Program-made: the position numbers and the translations under genes | NCBI RefSeq assembly: GCF_001512285.1 | Contig: NZ_LNUV01000006.1 | Location: forward strand, 460,158 to 524,157 | DNA from: Arthrobacter sp. EpRS71 | GTDB taxonomy: Bacteria; Actinomycetota; Actinomycetes; Actinomycetales; Micrococcaceae | Length of the DNA stretch: 64,000 nt | Direction: 5' to 3' | Shown here: positions 46,026 to 56,521 of the stretch, in pieces | Position numbering within the stretch: the first letter of the stretch is position 1 | Layout of the letters: each line of letters begins with the position of its first letter | Notes under the pieces: generated by a model | Database searches by the model: none | What the model was told of the DNA's origin: nothing | Seen by the model: only the letters and a program-made list of their open reading frames with translations

Positions 46026-47684
46026 CTACTGCTCCTGCCCAACGTCCTTGCCCACGTCTTTGGCGTCCATGATCCGGTAGGCGTAGCCCTGTTCGGCCAG
46101 GAACCTTTGGCGTTTCGCCGCGAAATCCTGGTCCAGTGTGTCCCGCGCCACCAGGGAGTAAAAACGGGCTGCGCGGCCGTCCTGCTTGGGGCGGAGGAGG
46201 CGTCCCAAGCGCTGGGCCTCTTCCTGCCGTGAGCCAAAGGAACCTGAGACCTGGATGGCGACCGACGCTTCAGGCAGGTCGATGGAGAAGTTGGCCACCT
46301 TGGACACCACCAACGTGTGAATCTCACCTTTGCGGAAGGCATCAAAGAGTTTCTGCCGTGCCTTGACACTGGTTTCGCCCTTGATCAGGGGAGCGTCCAA
46401 CCGCTCGGCGATCTCGTCCAGTTGGTCAATGTATTGGCCGATCACCAGCAACTGTTCACCCTTGTGGACTGCCACGAGCTCTTCAACCAGTGTGGTTTTG
46501 GTTTCCGAGGTGGCGCAGAGCCGGTATTTGTCAGCATCGTCGGCCATCGCATAGGCCACCCGTTCGTCGCGGGGGAGGTCTACCCGGACTTCAACACAGT
46601 CGGCGGGCGCGATGTAGCCCTGCGCCTCGATGTCCTTCCATGGTGCGTCGTAACGCTTGGGACCGATCAGGCTGAAGACCTCGCCTTCGCGCCCGTCCTC
46701 CCGCACCAGCGTTGCTGTGAGGCCTAGCCGACGCCGGGCCTGGAGGTCGGCGGTCATCCGGAAAATCGGGGCGGGCAGCAGGTGGACTTCGTCATAGATA
46801 ATGAGTCCCCAGTCGTGCCCGTCCACGAGTTCCAGGTGCGGATAGAGTCCACCGCGCTTGGTGGTGAGGACCTGGTAGGTGGCAATAGTGACCGGCCGGA
46901 CTTCCTTGACTGCACCGGAGTATTCGCCGATTTCGTCTTCGGTCAGTGATGTCCTCCTGAGCAGTTCGTCCTTCCACTGCCGGGCGGAGACGGTATTGGT
47001 GACCAGGATGAGCGTGGTGGTGGAGGATGTAGCCATCGCTGCCGCGCCTACCAGCGTCTTTCCCGCCCCGCAGGGAAGCACGACGACGCCGCTGCCGCCG
47101 GCCCAGAAGTTCTCCGTGGCCAACTTCTGATAAGGGCGCAGCTGCCAGCCGCTTTCGTCCAGCATGATGAGGTGCGGTTGCCCGTCAACGTAGCCGGCCA
47201 GGTCCTCCGCGGGCCAGCCCAGTTTGAGGAGCAGCTGCTTCAACTGTCCGCGCTGGGAAGAGTGCACCACCACGGTTTCGCCGTCGATCCTGGGCCCCAG
47301 CAGGGGAGCAATCTTCTTTGCACGGATGACTTCCTCCAGCACCGGGTAGTCATCGGTGCGCATCACCAGTCCGTGCTGGGCGTCCTTTTCAAGCCGCAGC
47401 CGGCCGTAGCGGGACATGGTCTCTTCGATATCGATCAACAGGGAGTGCGGGACAGGAAAACGGGAGTACTTCAGGAGGGTATCGAGCACCTGCTCCGCAT
47501 CCAGCCCTGCAGCCCGGGCGTTCCAGAGACCCAGCGGCGTCAGCCGGTAGCTGTGCATGTGTTCCGGGGCGCGCTCCAACTCGGCGAAGGCGGCGATTGC
47601 ATGCCGGGCTTCGGTGGCGAGCTCGTGGTCCACTTCCAGGAGGATGGTCTTGTCACTTTGTACGATCAGCGGACCGTCGGTCAC
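46026..47684 (-). CDS. XPB/Rad25-type DNA helicase
   Basis: A 552-residue superfamily-2 helicase of the bacterial XPB group. An N-terminal damage-recognition-like domain (about residues 1-160) precedes the helicase core: GSGVVVLPCGAGKTLVGAA (Walker A, about 196-214), YDEVHLLPAPIF (DEVH box, near 297), and SGSFGSRQEEAQRLGRLLRP (motif VI region, near 480). Bacterial XPB proteins unwind DNA 3'-5' and are linked to excision repair. The start overlaps the stop of the large partner gene by four bases (ATGA, 47681-47684), so the two products are probably made in fixed ratio. Confidence 0.92.
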   Translation of the reverse strand: MTDGPLIVQSDKTILLEVDHELATEARHAIAAFAELERAPEHMHSYRLTPLGLWNARAAGLDAEQVLDTLLKYSRFPVPHSLLIDIEETMSRYGRLRLEKDAQHGLVMRTDDYPVLEEVIRAKKIAPLLGPRIDGETVVVHSSQRGQLKQLLLKLGWPAEDLAGYVDGQPHLIMLDESGWQLRPYQKLATENFWAGGSGVVVLPCGAGKTLVGAAAMATSSTTTLILVTNTVSARQWKDELLRRTSLTEDEIGEYSGAVKEVRPVTIATYQVLTTKRGGLYPHLELVDGHDWGLIIYDEVHLLPAPIFRMTADLQARRRLGLTATLVREDGREGEVFSLIGPKRYDAPWKDIEAQGYIAPADCVEVRVDLPRDERVAYAMADDADKYRLCATSETKTTLVEELVAVHKGEQLLVIGQYIDQLDEIAERLDAPLIKGETSVKARQKLFDAFRKGEIHTLVVSKVANFSIDLPEASVAIQVSGSFGSRQEEAQRLGRLLRPKQDGRAARFYSLVARDTLDQDFAAKRQRFLAEQGYAYRIMDAKDVGKDVGQEQ

Positions 47685-50152
47685 TGTTGAATCCTCACTT
47701 CTCCTGCGGGTTCCACATCGATGATCCGGTGGATGGACAACACCCGTTCGGTGTCCTTGGCAGGATCAAACACCCTGACGCGACCACCGGAGACGGATAC
47801 AGGAACAACGGTTTCAGTATTGGCATTCCCCAGGCTGTCCACCACATTCATGGTCACTGCCTGTTTGAGCCGAATGGCCTTCTGCAAGGTCTCCAAGCCG
47901 AGCTGCGTGGACGCCTCGCCCGTCGCTTCCGCCGGGACTGCGCGGTGTTGCCGCAGGACCGAAAGCTGGGCCTCCACATCGTCGTCCGGCGGAGCCGTTC
48001 GGGGCGCCGTATAAACCGGTCGGGCGCTCCCGGGCAGGGCCGTTGTCCGTTTGAAACGCACGACGGCGGTTTCGGCCTCCTGGACTGCAGGCGAGAGTCC
48101 CAGCTCGCGAAGGACGCGTGCAGTTTCGCGCGGGCTGGCCGAGGACGTCAGGACAGTGGGTGCGATGCGCACCAAGCTCAAAGCCGAGGTCCGTGCCTCG
48201 AGAAGAAGATCGGTAATGGCAGTTTCATCGTCGCTTTGGATGAAACTGGCACTCGTTCCGATTCGGAGGCGGCCATGCCGGGAAGCGGTGTCCTGGATCA
48301 GGTACTCCAAAGGTTGGGGCACGTCCGTGGCCGAATGTTCACGGAGGAACGCCAACAGCGATTCCGCATCCTGGCCGGCGTCGAGCGCCCTCCGGACGGA
48401 CGTGGCTGAGAACCGGTAGATCGACGCCGGACCCTGGCCCTCGGCGTCGGCCATCAACTGCAGCGTTTCGCTCAGTTCCGGGGCGAGGTATCCGGGAGCC
48501 ACCGCCGTGAGATCGGCCTGGAGGAGGATGTGGTTTACGGCAGCCGGCAAGTGCTCACCCAGGATGGTCATGGCCTTTTCCGGCTGGCCATCAGCCATGG
48601 CGGAACCAAGCTGCGTCAACGCTCCGGATCCCATCAGGCCCAGAAGTGAGGCTTCCTCAAGGATGCCCCGAACCAAGGAACTGAACCGGCGGGACATTCG
48701 CGGCTGGGCCCACTCAGCCCGCTGCAGCACAGCTCGCGCATCCAAAACCGGCGCCTTGCCATCAGGGGCCGCCGCCTCGGTTGTGAGCTCATTCAAAATC
48801 TCCAGGACCCGACGACGGACCACCGGGGCGTCGGGCCGTTGCGCCTCTGCGGACAACGCGTTGATGGTGGTGCCGGCCGCGCCTTGATGAGCTGCCGATG
48901 AGGACGGGCCGGTGAGGGGCTGCCCTACAAGCGATGGTGCCCGCTCACTGGCCAGCCAGGCATTGACCAACCACAGCCATTGTTCCTGACGGGGCAGGTT
49001 CAGCCATTCGAGCGAGGGCGGTTGAACCCACGTGGAACTGTCCACATCCAAGCGGAGCAGCCCGGCCATGGCGCACAACTCAAGGAGCACCGCTGACTCG
49101 TGGACACCCAAACGGATGGATTCGGCCAAACGCCGCAGCTCGCGCACACCCACACCACCGCTCCGGAGGGTAGCCAAGGGCTGTTCCCGAACGGCGAACA
49201 ACAGCTCGGCTGTCAGCCGCAGTATTTCGGCGATGGCCCCCATGGCCGCGTTGCGTCGCAGGGCGGCACTCGTGTGGCCGAGTTCCGGAACGGGAGGGGT
49301 CAGCGTGAAGTCGTCCACGATCGCACCCCCGCGCAGGGCAAGGCCCACGCTGTGGGGCAGCTCCACATGGCCGGCATCCAAGGGGACCAGCAAACCGCGG
49401 GCCAACAGCCAGTCGATAGGCCCGACGTCGTGACTTTCGTGGGTGACCGAGGCGCGACGCTGAGCTTGAGGTACTGCACCCATGGCCCAGCTGCCGAACT
49501 TGTCCAACAGGCCCATTGTCCGGTCCGGCGCAGTGGCGAGGATGGCGCGCAGACTTTCCGGGGTGGACGTCCACCGTTGAAGGGCGAGGGCTGCATCCAT
49601 CGGTGTACTGGCGGGGTGGATGCCGGCACCGCTGTGATGGAGCTCGGCCACCAATTGCACTACCCGCTGGGTAAACGCCGGTTGAAGCCGCACAAGTTCG
49701 GTGTAGCTCCGGCCGAGGCCCGCCGGGTAGATTCCGATGACGTCTTTAAGGCTGCCCACGGGAAGGTAAAAACGCTGACGGGACGAGGTTGCCGGCGACC
49801 CCGCCGGCGGATCCGCCCTGTGGACCAGCGCCAACTCCTGCAGCTTTGCGAGGATGGGGTCCAGCGCTGACAGAGTGGAACCGGCAATGACCTTCTTCAG
49901 CCCGGCCGCCGAAATACTGTGGCCGGTATCGGCATTGGTGCACAGATGAAGTGTTTCCAGGACCTGCATCTCAGGCTTGTTCAACCGCTCCAGGGCCCGC
50001 TGCACGCTGACCCGCGCGCTCGCCCTCGCAGCAAGGGCTGCAAAGTCGGGAGCCATGGGGGAGATGAGGTCCGGCCGCGCGGCAAACAAGGCCCGCAGCG
50101 AATTGTCGCTGCGCGCTTCGAGTTCCTTGCTGAGCGCGCGTATAAGGGACAT
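47681..50152 (-). CDS. large helicase-associated (XPB partner) protein
   Basis: An 823-residue protein translated just upstream of the XPB helicase and overlapping it. It matches the helicase XPB/Ssl2-associated family of Actinobacteria; residues about 635-715 (IRSGTSASFIQSDDETAITDLLLEART region and following) resemble the N-terminal domain of XPB, while the rest consists mainly of helical and winged-helix-like segments (RRLAESIRLGVHESAVLLELCAMAGLL). No helicase or nuclease motif is visible. It probably forms a complex with the helicase, as Bax1 does in archaea, although it is not homologous in appearance. The ATG at 50152 is used rather than the TTG one codon earlier. Confidence 0.82.
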   Translation of the reverse strand: MSLIRALSKELEARSDNSLRALFAARPDLISPMAPDFAALAARASARVSVQRALERLNKPEMQVLETLHLCTNADTGHSISAAGLKKVIAGSTLSALDPILAKLQELALVHRADPPAGSPATSSRQRFYLPVGSLKDVIGIYPAGLGRSYTELVRLQPAFTQRVVQLVAELHHSGAGIHPASTPMDAALALQRWTSTPESLRAILATAPDRTMGLLDKFGSWAMGAVPQAQRRASVTHESHDVGPIDWLLARGLLVPLDAGHVELPHSVGLALRGGAIVDDFTLTPPVPELGHTSAALRRNAAMGAIAEILRLTAELLFAVREQPLATLRSGGVGVRELRRLAESIRLGVHESAVLLELCAMAGLLRLDVDSSTWVQPPSLEWLNLPRQEQWLWLVNAWLASERAPSLVGQPLTGPSSSAAHQGAAGTTINALSAEAQRPDAPVVRRRVLEILNELTTEAAAPDGKAPVLDARAVLQRAEWAQPRMSRRFSSLVRGILEEASLLGLMGSGALTQLGSAMADGQPEKAMTILGEHLPAAVNHILLQADLTAVAPGYLAPELSETLQLMADAEGQGPASIYRFSATSVRRALDAGQDAESLLAFLREHSATDVPQPLEYLIQDTASRHGRLRIGTSASFIQSDDETAITDLLLEARTSALSLVRIAPTVLTSSASPRETARVLRELGLSPAVQEAETAVVRFKRTTALPGSARPVYTAPRTAPPDDDVEAQLSVLRQHRAVPAEATGEASTQLGLETLQKAIRLKQAVTMNVVDSLGNANTETVVPVSVSGGRVRVFDPAKDTERVLSIHRIIDVEPAGEVRIQQ

Positions 50153-50205
50153 CAATCCAACGTTACCGCCCCGGGGCCGCTGGTGCTCGTCGGTGGGGCT
50201 GGAGG

Positions 50206-50421
50206 CTACTGCCGGCGGCGCTGGCGAACAGCGTCAAGGACCAGGAATGCGGCCAGCATGAAGGCCACCGGCAGTCCGTACAGGGCCGTCCAGGTCACCC
50301 ATACCGGCGGCACGTCCTCGTTCAGTGCCACAGCCATGACCGTGCCAACGGCTGCCAGGGAGATGACGGCAATGACGGCGGCGATGATCATGAGAGGGCG
50401 GCGGTAACCCGGGGAAGTCAT
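50206..50421 (-). CDS. small two-helix membrane protein
   Basis: A 71-residue protein, MTSPGYRRPLM followed by a helix at about residues 10-31 (IIAAVIAVISLAAVGTVMAV), a short loop with DVPPVWVTW, and a second helix at about 43-62 (ALYGLPVAFMLAAFLVL) ending in RQRRRQ. No family is recognised. The ATG at 50421 gives a sensible membrane protein; the frame is open further upstream, with no coding look. It lies 53 bases upstream of the XPB partner gene on the same strand and may be co-transcribed. Confidence 0.6.
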   Translation of the reverse strand: MTSPGYRRPLMIIAAVIAVISLAAVGTVMAVALNEDVPPVWVTWTALYGLPVAFMLAAFLVLDAVRQRRRQ

Positions 50422-50638
50422 GGTCACAACGCTAGCAGCAGCCCGTGACGGGGACTGCGTGATCTCCGGTTCAGGTACCGCGTGATCGCGGCAAAGCGGG
50501 AATAGGGGGTCCGGCAGGATAACCTTGAAGGAACAGACCAGCACGGACCGGGCTGTCACCCTCGATCCCGCAGATCCCTGCGGATGCGGTGATGTGCCCG
50601 ACGTGTCTCCCACAGCAAGAACGAAGAAGGTTGATTAC

Positions 50639-51022
50639 GTGCCTACCGGCAAGGTCAAGTGGTATGACAAGGAAAAAGGCTTCGGATTCCTCGCAGCTGA
50701 AGACGGCCAGGAAGTATTCCTGCCCAAAACGTCCCTGCCCGCGGGCATAACGGAGCTCAAAGCCGGTACCCGCGTTGAGTTCGGTGTGGCTGACGGCCGC
50801 CGTGGAGCACAGGCGCTGGGACTTCGGGTCCTGGAAAAGACGCCCTCCATCGCCAAGGCCAAGCGCATGAACGCCAAGGACCTCGCACCCATGGTGCAGG
50901 ACCTGGTCACGGTGCTGGACAACCTCTCCGGCTCCTTGTCCTCAGGTAAGTACCCGGACGGCAACAAGGCCAAGGCCATCAGCCTGGCATTGCGCAAGGT
51001 TGCCGACGAGCTGGAAGCTTAG
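50639..51022 (+). CDS. cold-shock domain protein with C-terminal extension
   Basis: A 127-residue protein. Residues 1-65 are a cold-shock domain (TGKVKWYDKEKGFGFLA with RNP1, then EVFLPKTSL in place of the usual VFVHxSAI, so RNP2 is altered and its His and Phe are missing). A helical domain of about 60 residues follows (KRMNAKDLAPMVQDLVTVLDNL...). GAAGAAGG at 50623-50630 places the start at GTG 50639. The DUF3027 gene begins nine bases after the stop, so the two are co-transcribed. It is longer than ordinary Csp proteins such as that at 35021. Confidence 0.88.
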   Translation: MPTGKVKWYDKEKGFGFLAAEDGQEVFLPKTSLPAGITELKAGTRVEFGVADGRRGAQALGLRVLEKTPSIAKAKRMNAKDLAPMVQDLVTVLDNLSGSLSSGKYPDGNKAKAISLALRKVADELEA

Positions 51023-51030
51023 GACCGGCC

Positions 51031-51606
51031 ATGACATCGGAATCCGCACAGGACACCAAGGCCGGCCCTGAAGCTGCCCAGGCTCCTGGAAACGGGGACG
51101 CCCCCGCGCGGAAGCCCGGCGCGGCCAAATCCCGAACCGGTTTACCCGTGTGGCGCACCGGCAAGCCGGACGCGTTCCTGGCTGCCGCCGTCGATGCTGC
51201 TCGTGGTGCAGTTGAAGGCATCGCCAACCCGGGTGAAGTCGGGGCGCACCTTGGCGCCAAGTCGGAGGGTGACCGTGTGGTGACCCACCTGTTCGAGTCC
51301 CGTCTGGCCGGCTACGGCGGCTGGCAGTGGTACGCCGTGGTGACCCGCAACTCGCGCTCCAAGATCGTGACGGTGAGCGAGCTCGGTTTGCTGCCTTCCG
51401 AGGATTCCATCCTGGCTCCCGAGTGGGTGCCGTGGGCCAAACGCGTTCGTCCCGAGGATGAGACGCCGTTGGTGGAAGAGACCGTTGAGGACGTCTCGGA
51501 AGAGTCCGTGCAGGCCGCCGAAGACGAGGCCACCGAAACCGCCGACGACGACGCTGAGGCCGACTCAGACGACGACGCTGACCACGACGAAGCCGGGGCT
51601 GAATAG
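51031..51606 (+). CDS. DUF3027 family protein
   Basis: A 191-residue protein with a disordered N-terminus, a DUF3027 core from about residue 46 (DAFLAAAVDAARGAVEGIA) through GDRVVTHLFESRLAGYGGWQ and SEDSILAPEWVPWAKRVRPED, and a strongly acidic tail of about 50 residues rich in Asp/Glu. The function of the family is unknown; the core recurs in Actinobacteria, often behind a cold-shock-type gene as here. The acidic tail could mimic nucleic acid or keep a basic partner in place; that is speculation. Confidence 0.85.
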   Translation: MTSESAQDTKAGPEAAQAPGNGDAPARKPGAAKSRTGLPVWRTGKPDAFLAAAVDAARGAVEGIANPGEVGAHLGAKSEGDRVVTHLFESRLAGYGGWQWYAVVTRNSRSKIVTVSELGLLPSEDSILAPEWVPWAKRVRPEDETPLVEETVEDVSEESVQAAEDEATETADDDAEADSDDDADHDEAGAE

Positions 51607-51649
51607 GCATTGCGGAAACCCGGGGTGACCACAGTGAAGGCGGACGCTG

Positions 51650-52957
51650 ATGTCCACCTTTAGGTCACTCGGAATCCTCAACTACCGCATCTGGTTTTTC
51701 GGTGCGCTGATCTCCAATATCGGCACCTGGATGCAGCGGACGGCGCAGGACTGGTTGGTCTTTGACCACCTGACCGCGCACGACGCCGGGGCCATGGGCA
51801 TCACCCTTGCACTCCAACTCGGTCCCCAACTTTTCCTTGCTCCATGGGCGGGGCTGCTGGCTGACCGTTACAGCAGGCGCAGGCTCCTGCTCATCACCCT
51901 GGTGGCCATGGCCCTCCTCAGCACGGGACTGGGCGTGTTGGTACTGCTGGGCATCGCTGAACTCTGGCACGTTTACCTCTTTGCCCTCATGCTCGGAATT
52001 GTCACCGCCGTGGACGCGCCCGTCCGCCAGACCTTCGTTTCCGAACTGGTCACCGACGATTACCTGCCCAACGCGGTTGCCCTCAACAGCGCCTCGTTCA
52101 ACGTGGCCCGGATGATCGGCCCCGCCGTTTCCGGTGTGTTGACGGTGGTGGTGGGCCCCGGCTGGGTGTTCCTCATCAACACCCTGTCCTTCGTTGCCAT
52201 GCTCTGGGCCCTGAAGCTCATTCCCACATCCTCACTCCGCATCCAACCGAAGGCGCCCGCGGGCAAGGGGCGCATCCGGGAGGGTTTACGGTACGTCCGT
52301 AACAGGCCGGACATCCAAGTGGTGTTGGTGGCGGTCTTCATTGTGGGAACGTTCGGGCTCAACTTTCCCCTGTTCATTGCCGCGATGGTGGGGACCCAGT
52401 TCGGCATGGACGCAGGCGCATTCGGAGCTTTGAACTCGGTCATGGCCATAGGCTCGGTGACAGGTGCACTGTTGGCTGCCAGACGCGGAAGGCCGCGGCT
52501 CAGGCTGATCTTCGGGGCTGCCGGGGGCTTCGGCGTGGCAAGCGCACTGGCCGCCATGGCACCGAACGCAGTGCTTTTCGGGCTGGCCCTGATTCCTTGC
52601 GGGCTCTTCGCGCTCACCCTGATCACCAGCGCCAACGGTTACGTACAGTCCACCACCGAGGCCGTCATGCGCGGGCGGGTCATGTCCCTCTACATGGCCA
52701 TCTTCATGGGCGGCACCCCCATTGGGGCACCGTTGGTGGGCTGGGTGGCCAACGTCGGCGGCCCGCGCTGGGCCGTTGGCGTCGCAGCGGCTGCCGGCGT
52801 CAGCACCGCCGTCGTGGGTTTGCTGTGGATCATCCGCGCCAAGCAGCTGCGGCTGCGTTTTGACCGGCGGGCCCGCGGACTGAGGCACTTCCGGGTGGAA
52901 TCGCTGAATGCGCGTCCGGAAACTGACGACGGCGAGGCCCGCAGGCAGGGCGCGTAA
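51650..52957 (+). CDS. DHA3-type MFS transporter (EntS-like)
   Basis: A 435-residue, 12-helix facilitator of the enterobactin-exporter-like (MFS_3) branch. The N-terminus YRIWFFGALISNIGTWMQRT (about residues 10-29) is the family signature; LLADRYSRRRLLLITL is the cytoplasmic loop motif and VRQTFVSELVTDDYLPNAVAL follows helix 5. Members export siderophores, macrolides or unknown metabolites. It lies 43 bases after the DUF3027 stop and may be on the same transcript. No iron box is visible ahead of it. Confidence 0.88.
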   Translation: MSTFRSLGILNYRIWFFGALISNIGTWMQRTAQDWLVFDHLTAHDAGAMGITLALQLGPQLFLAPWAGLLADRYSRRRLLLITLVAMALLSTGLGVLVLLGIAELWHVYLFALMLGIVTAVDAPVRQTFVSELVTDDYLPNAVALNSASFNVARMIGPAVSGVLTVVVGPGWVFLINTLSFVAMLWALKLIPTSSLRIQPKAPAGKGRIREGLRYVRNRPDIQVVLVAVFIVGTFGLNFPLFIAAMVGTQFGMDAGAFGALNSVMAIGSVTGALLAARRGRPRLRLIFGAAGGFGVASALAAMAPNAVLFGLALIPCGLFALTLITSANGYVQSTTEAVMRGRVMSLYMAIFMGGTPIGAPLVGWVANVGGPRWAVGVAAAAGVSTAVVGLLWIIRAKQLRLRFDRRARGLRHFRVESLNARPETDDGEARRQGA

Positions 52958-53023
52958 CGGACTTTAAACGGCGGCGGCGCCGTCCGGGAACGACCCGAAC
53001 GACGCCGACGACATCCTGTGGTG

Positions 53024-54202
<1,179 letters not shown>

Positions 54203-54447
54203 TCAGCTGCCCCCTCGACACCCCAATTCTGCCTGACACGGCCCGCGCGCAGGAACCTGCGGCCGTCATAGTCCGCTACGTGGAATGCGGGCTCACCGAA
54301 TGCGACCGGAATTATCCAGAGTAATTCCAAATAAGCTACGCTGGGGGTTGGCGTTCAAGGGGCGGCGGTGCACACCGACCGCCCTGGCAAGGGACGCGGT
54401 ACGGTGGAGATTACGCAAGAAACTGCGTTCGAGGAGAGCTGAGCTGG

Positions 54448-55143
54448 ATGACGGATCTGATCGATACCACTGAGATGTATCTTCGGACCATTTTGGAGCT
54501 TGAAGAAGAAAACATTGTGGCTCTCCGGGCCCGCATTGCCGAGCGCCTGCGCCACTCCGGACCCACTGTTTCCCAGACCATCGGACGCATGGAACGCGAC
54601 GGCCTGGTGATTGTTTCCAACGATCGCCACTTGGAGCTGACCGAAGCCGGACGGAAACGTGCCACGGAGGTCATGCGAAAGCACCGCCTGGCGGAGCGCC
54701 TGCTGGCTGATGTGATCGGGCTGGATTGGGCCTACGTCCACGATGAAGCGTGCCGCTGGGAGCATGTCATGAGCGAGCGGGTGGAGCGACGACTCTACGA
54801 GCTTCTGGAGCATCCCACGGAATCGCCTTACGGCAACCCGATCCCCGGACTTGAGGCGCTCGGTGGCCTTGCCAGTCAGCCCTTCCCCCGGCTCGACGTC
54901 AACCTGCTTCAGGCCATGGACGGATATGCCCCCGACTCACGCGTGGCGGTGACCCGTCTCGCCGAACCCATCCAGGTGGAGCCTGAGCTCCTGACCCAAC
55001 TGGACGAGGGCGGAATCCGCCCGGGGGCGACGGTCTCGCTGGAACGCGTTGGCGAGTACATTTCGGTTCGGGTTCCCGGGATTGAAGGCGCTTTGGAGTT
55101 GCCTCCCGAAGTGGCCGCGCACGTCTTCGTCTCCGTCAGCTGA
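54448..55143 (+). CDS. ideR: iron-dependent repressor IdeR/DtxR
   Basis: A 231-residue metal-dependent regulator. Ancillary-site ligands H79, E83 and H98 and primary-site ligands M10, C102, E105 and H106 are all present at canonical positions, in RKHRLAERLLADV and VHDEACRWEHVMSE. The recognition helix SGPTVSQTIGRMERDGLV is near residue 37, and the C-terminal SH3-like domain covers about 150-230. With Fe(II) it represses iron-uptake genes; one target in this window is the box at 32892-32910. The full ligand set favours iron rather than manganese (MntR) sensing. Start ATG 54448; GAGGAGAGC lies about 12 bases upstream. Confidence 0.95.
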   Translation: MTDLIDTTEMYLRTILELEEENIVALRARIAERLRHSGPTVSQTIGRMERDGLVIVSNDRHLELTEAGRKRATEVMRKHRLAERLLADVIGLDWAYVHDEACRWEHVMSERVERRLYELLEHPTESPYGNPIPGLEALGGLASQPFPRLDVNLLQAMDGYAPDSRVAVTRLAEPIQVEPELLTQLDEGGIRPGATVSLERVGEYISVRVPGIEGALELPPEVAAHVFVSVS

Positions 55144-55266
55144 CCGCAGCTGGACCACAGCGTGTCAAACCTCACTTCTGCGCCTGTTCTGCGCGCGTGA
55201 CCGGCGGTTTTCCGAAAAAGATGATAAGGGCCTTCCGCGCTGAGCGCGCTCCTGTTGATAACGAAT

Positions 55267-55296
55267 TTATTACCGAAGGCCTTAATCCCCTATAGT
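55267..55296 (+). promoter_or_regulatory. possible promoter of the M23 peptidase transcript
   Basis: TATAGT at 55291-55296 fits a -10 element; TTATTA at 55267-55272 is a weak -35 at 18-base spacing. It is about 30 bases upstream of the riboswitch aptamer. Confidence 0.4.
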
Positions 55297-55324
55297 TATT
55301 TACTAGCGCCGATACCAAAGCGTT

Positions 55325-55561
55325 ACCTGATCCGGAGCCGAGCTCTGCCAGCGGATCAGGTGTGTCACCCACCACTGGCAGAGGCGGGGGAACCACAAGC
55401 GGCTGTCTAGAGAAGCAGCCTTGGGGTGAAGTCCGCAGCAGAAGTGCCCACGTATGCAAGTCCCTCTTGGGATACCTGTGTGCCGTGAGCGCCTCGTGCG
55501 GACCGGGTCTTTGTACTCTCTGACCCGAATCCGACAGCTAACTTCGCAGGCTTTTGAGAGA
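55325..55561 (+). ncRNA. cyclic di-AMP riboswitch (ydaO type), first copy
   Basis: The 428-base stretch before the M23 gene carries the ydaO-yuaA signatures: GCCGAGCTCTGCCA near 55337, GGCGGGGGAACCAC near 55383, CCTTGGGGTGAAGTC near 55419 and CGAATCCGACAGCTAAC near 55526, followed by TCGCAGGC. A strong local hairpin, ACCTGATCCG with CGGATCAGGT (55325-55334 and 55352-55361), lies in its 5' part. In Actinobacteria such RNAs sit upstream of resuscitation and wall-lysis genes and turn them down when c-di-AMP is high. The 55144-55320 stretch ahead of it has no gene. Confidence 0.92.
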
Positions 55562-55571
55562 GGAACAGAGT

Positions 55572-56408
55572 TTGACATCGCAGAACGTCAGGGGCCGTCG
55601 CCGTGCGTCCGGCCCCGCTGCTGAGCTGCGGCCAGCCACCGTCGTGACGGAGATCCGGCCCCGCGACACCGAACGTCAGGTGCGCCGCCGTAAGAGCCCC
55701 ATGCGCCAGGTTGCCGACTTCGCCGCTGCCAGCGGCGTCGGGCAGAAGGCCGGTGTTGCGCTTGCCGCCACCGGACTCGCCCTGACTGTCGGCCTGCCGG
55801 CCACCAGCCCGGTCATGGCCACCTCGGAATCAGGCCAGACCGAATCCGCCCTCGCCGTCGCAGCCCCCGCCGGTAGCCAGCCGGAGGTTTCCGCTGCCGC
55901 TTCGGCCAAGATCGACTTCAGCCGCGCCGCCGTCGCCACTGCCGCTGACCCCGATGGGAAGCTGAAGCAACTGCTCAGCGCCCAGTCGGCCGGAAGCATC
56001 CAGCGCGCCTCGTCCGTCGGCACCATGGCCAGCCCCCTTGATTCGCTCACCACGGCATCCCCCTTCGGTTACCGCATCAGCCCCCTCACGGGCGGCGCCG
56101 GCGACTTCCACCGGGGTCAGGACTTCGTAGCGCAGTGCGGTACCGCCGTCCACGCAGCAGCCACCGGCAAGGTCACCTTCGCCGGATGGCACGAGTATGG
56201 CGGAGGCAACCGCGTGGTCATCGACCACGGTAACGGCCTCGAAACCACGTACAACCACCTGTCGTCATTCACTGTCAAGGTGGGCCAGACCGTCAACCGT
56301 GGCGATACTGTTGCGCTGAGCGGCACCACGGGCGCTTCCACCGGCTGCCACCTCCACTTCGAGGTCCAGGTCAACGGCGAAGTAGTAGACCCCATGGGCT
56401 GGCTCTAA
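55572..56408 (+). CDS. secreted M23-family peptidoglycan peptidase
   Basis: A 278-residue protein with a basic N-terminus of about 50 residues, a hydrophobic export segment (QKAGVALAATGLALTVGLPA, about 59-78), a low-complexity spacer and an M23 (LytM) domain from about residue 165 to the end. Zinc ligands are H180 and D184 (HRGQD) and the H260/H262 pair (HLHFE). It cuts peptidoglycan cross-links outside the cell. The TTG at 55572 lies about nine bases after AGAGAGGAA and follows the riboswitch; no ATG fits. The export segment is far from the N-terminus, as in its two neighbours. Confidence 0.9.
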   Translation: MTSQNVRGRRRASGPAAELRPATVVTEIRPRDTERQVRRRKSPMRQVADFAAASGVGQKAGVALAATGLALTVGLPATSPVMATSESGQTESALAVAAPAGSQPEVSAAASAKIDFSRAAVATAADPDGKLKQLLSAQSAGSIQRASSVGTMASPLDSLTTASPFGYRISPLTGGAGDFHRGQDFVAQCGTAVHAAATGKVTFAGWHEYGGGNRVVIDHGNGLETTYNHLSSFTVKVGQTVNRGDTVALSGTTGASTGCHLHFEVQVNGEVVDPMGWL

Positions 56409-56521
56409 GTCAGATGATGGTCGCCTCTCGCATGAGCGGGACGCCCCGTGACCTGAATGTGACATTCGCGTTCAATTGTTGTAGCGTACAGAGCGCATCG
56501 GCTTTTTAGGGGGCCGGTGCA

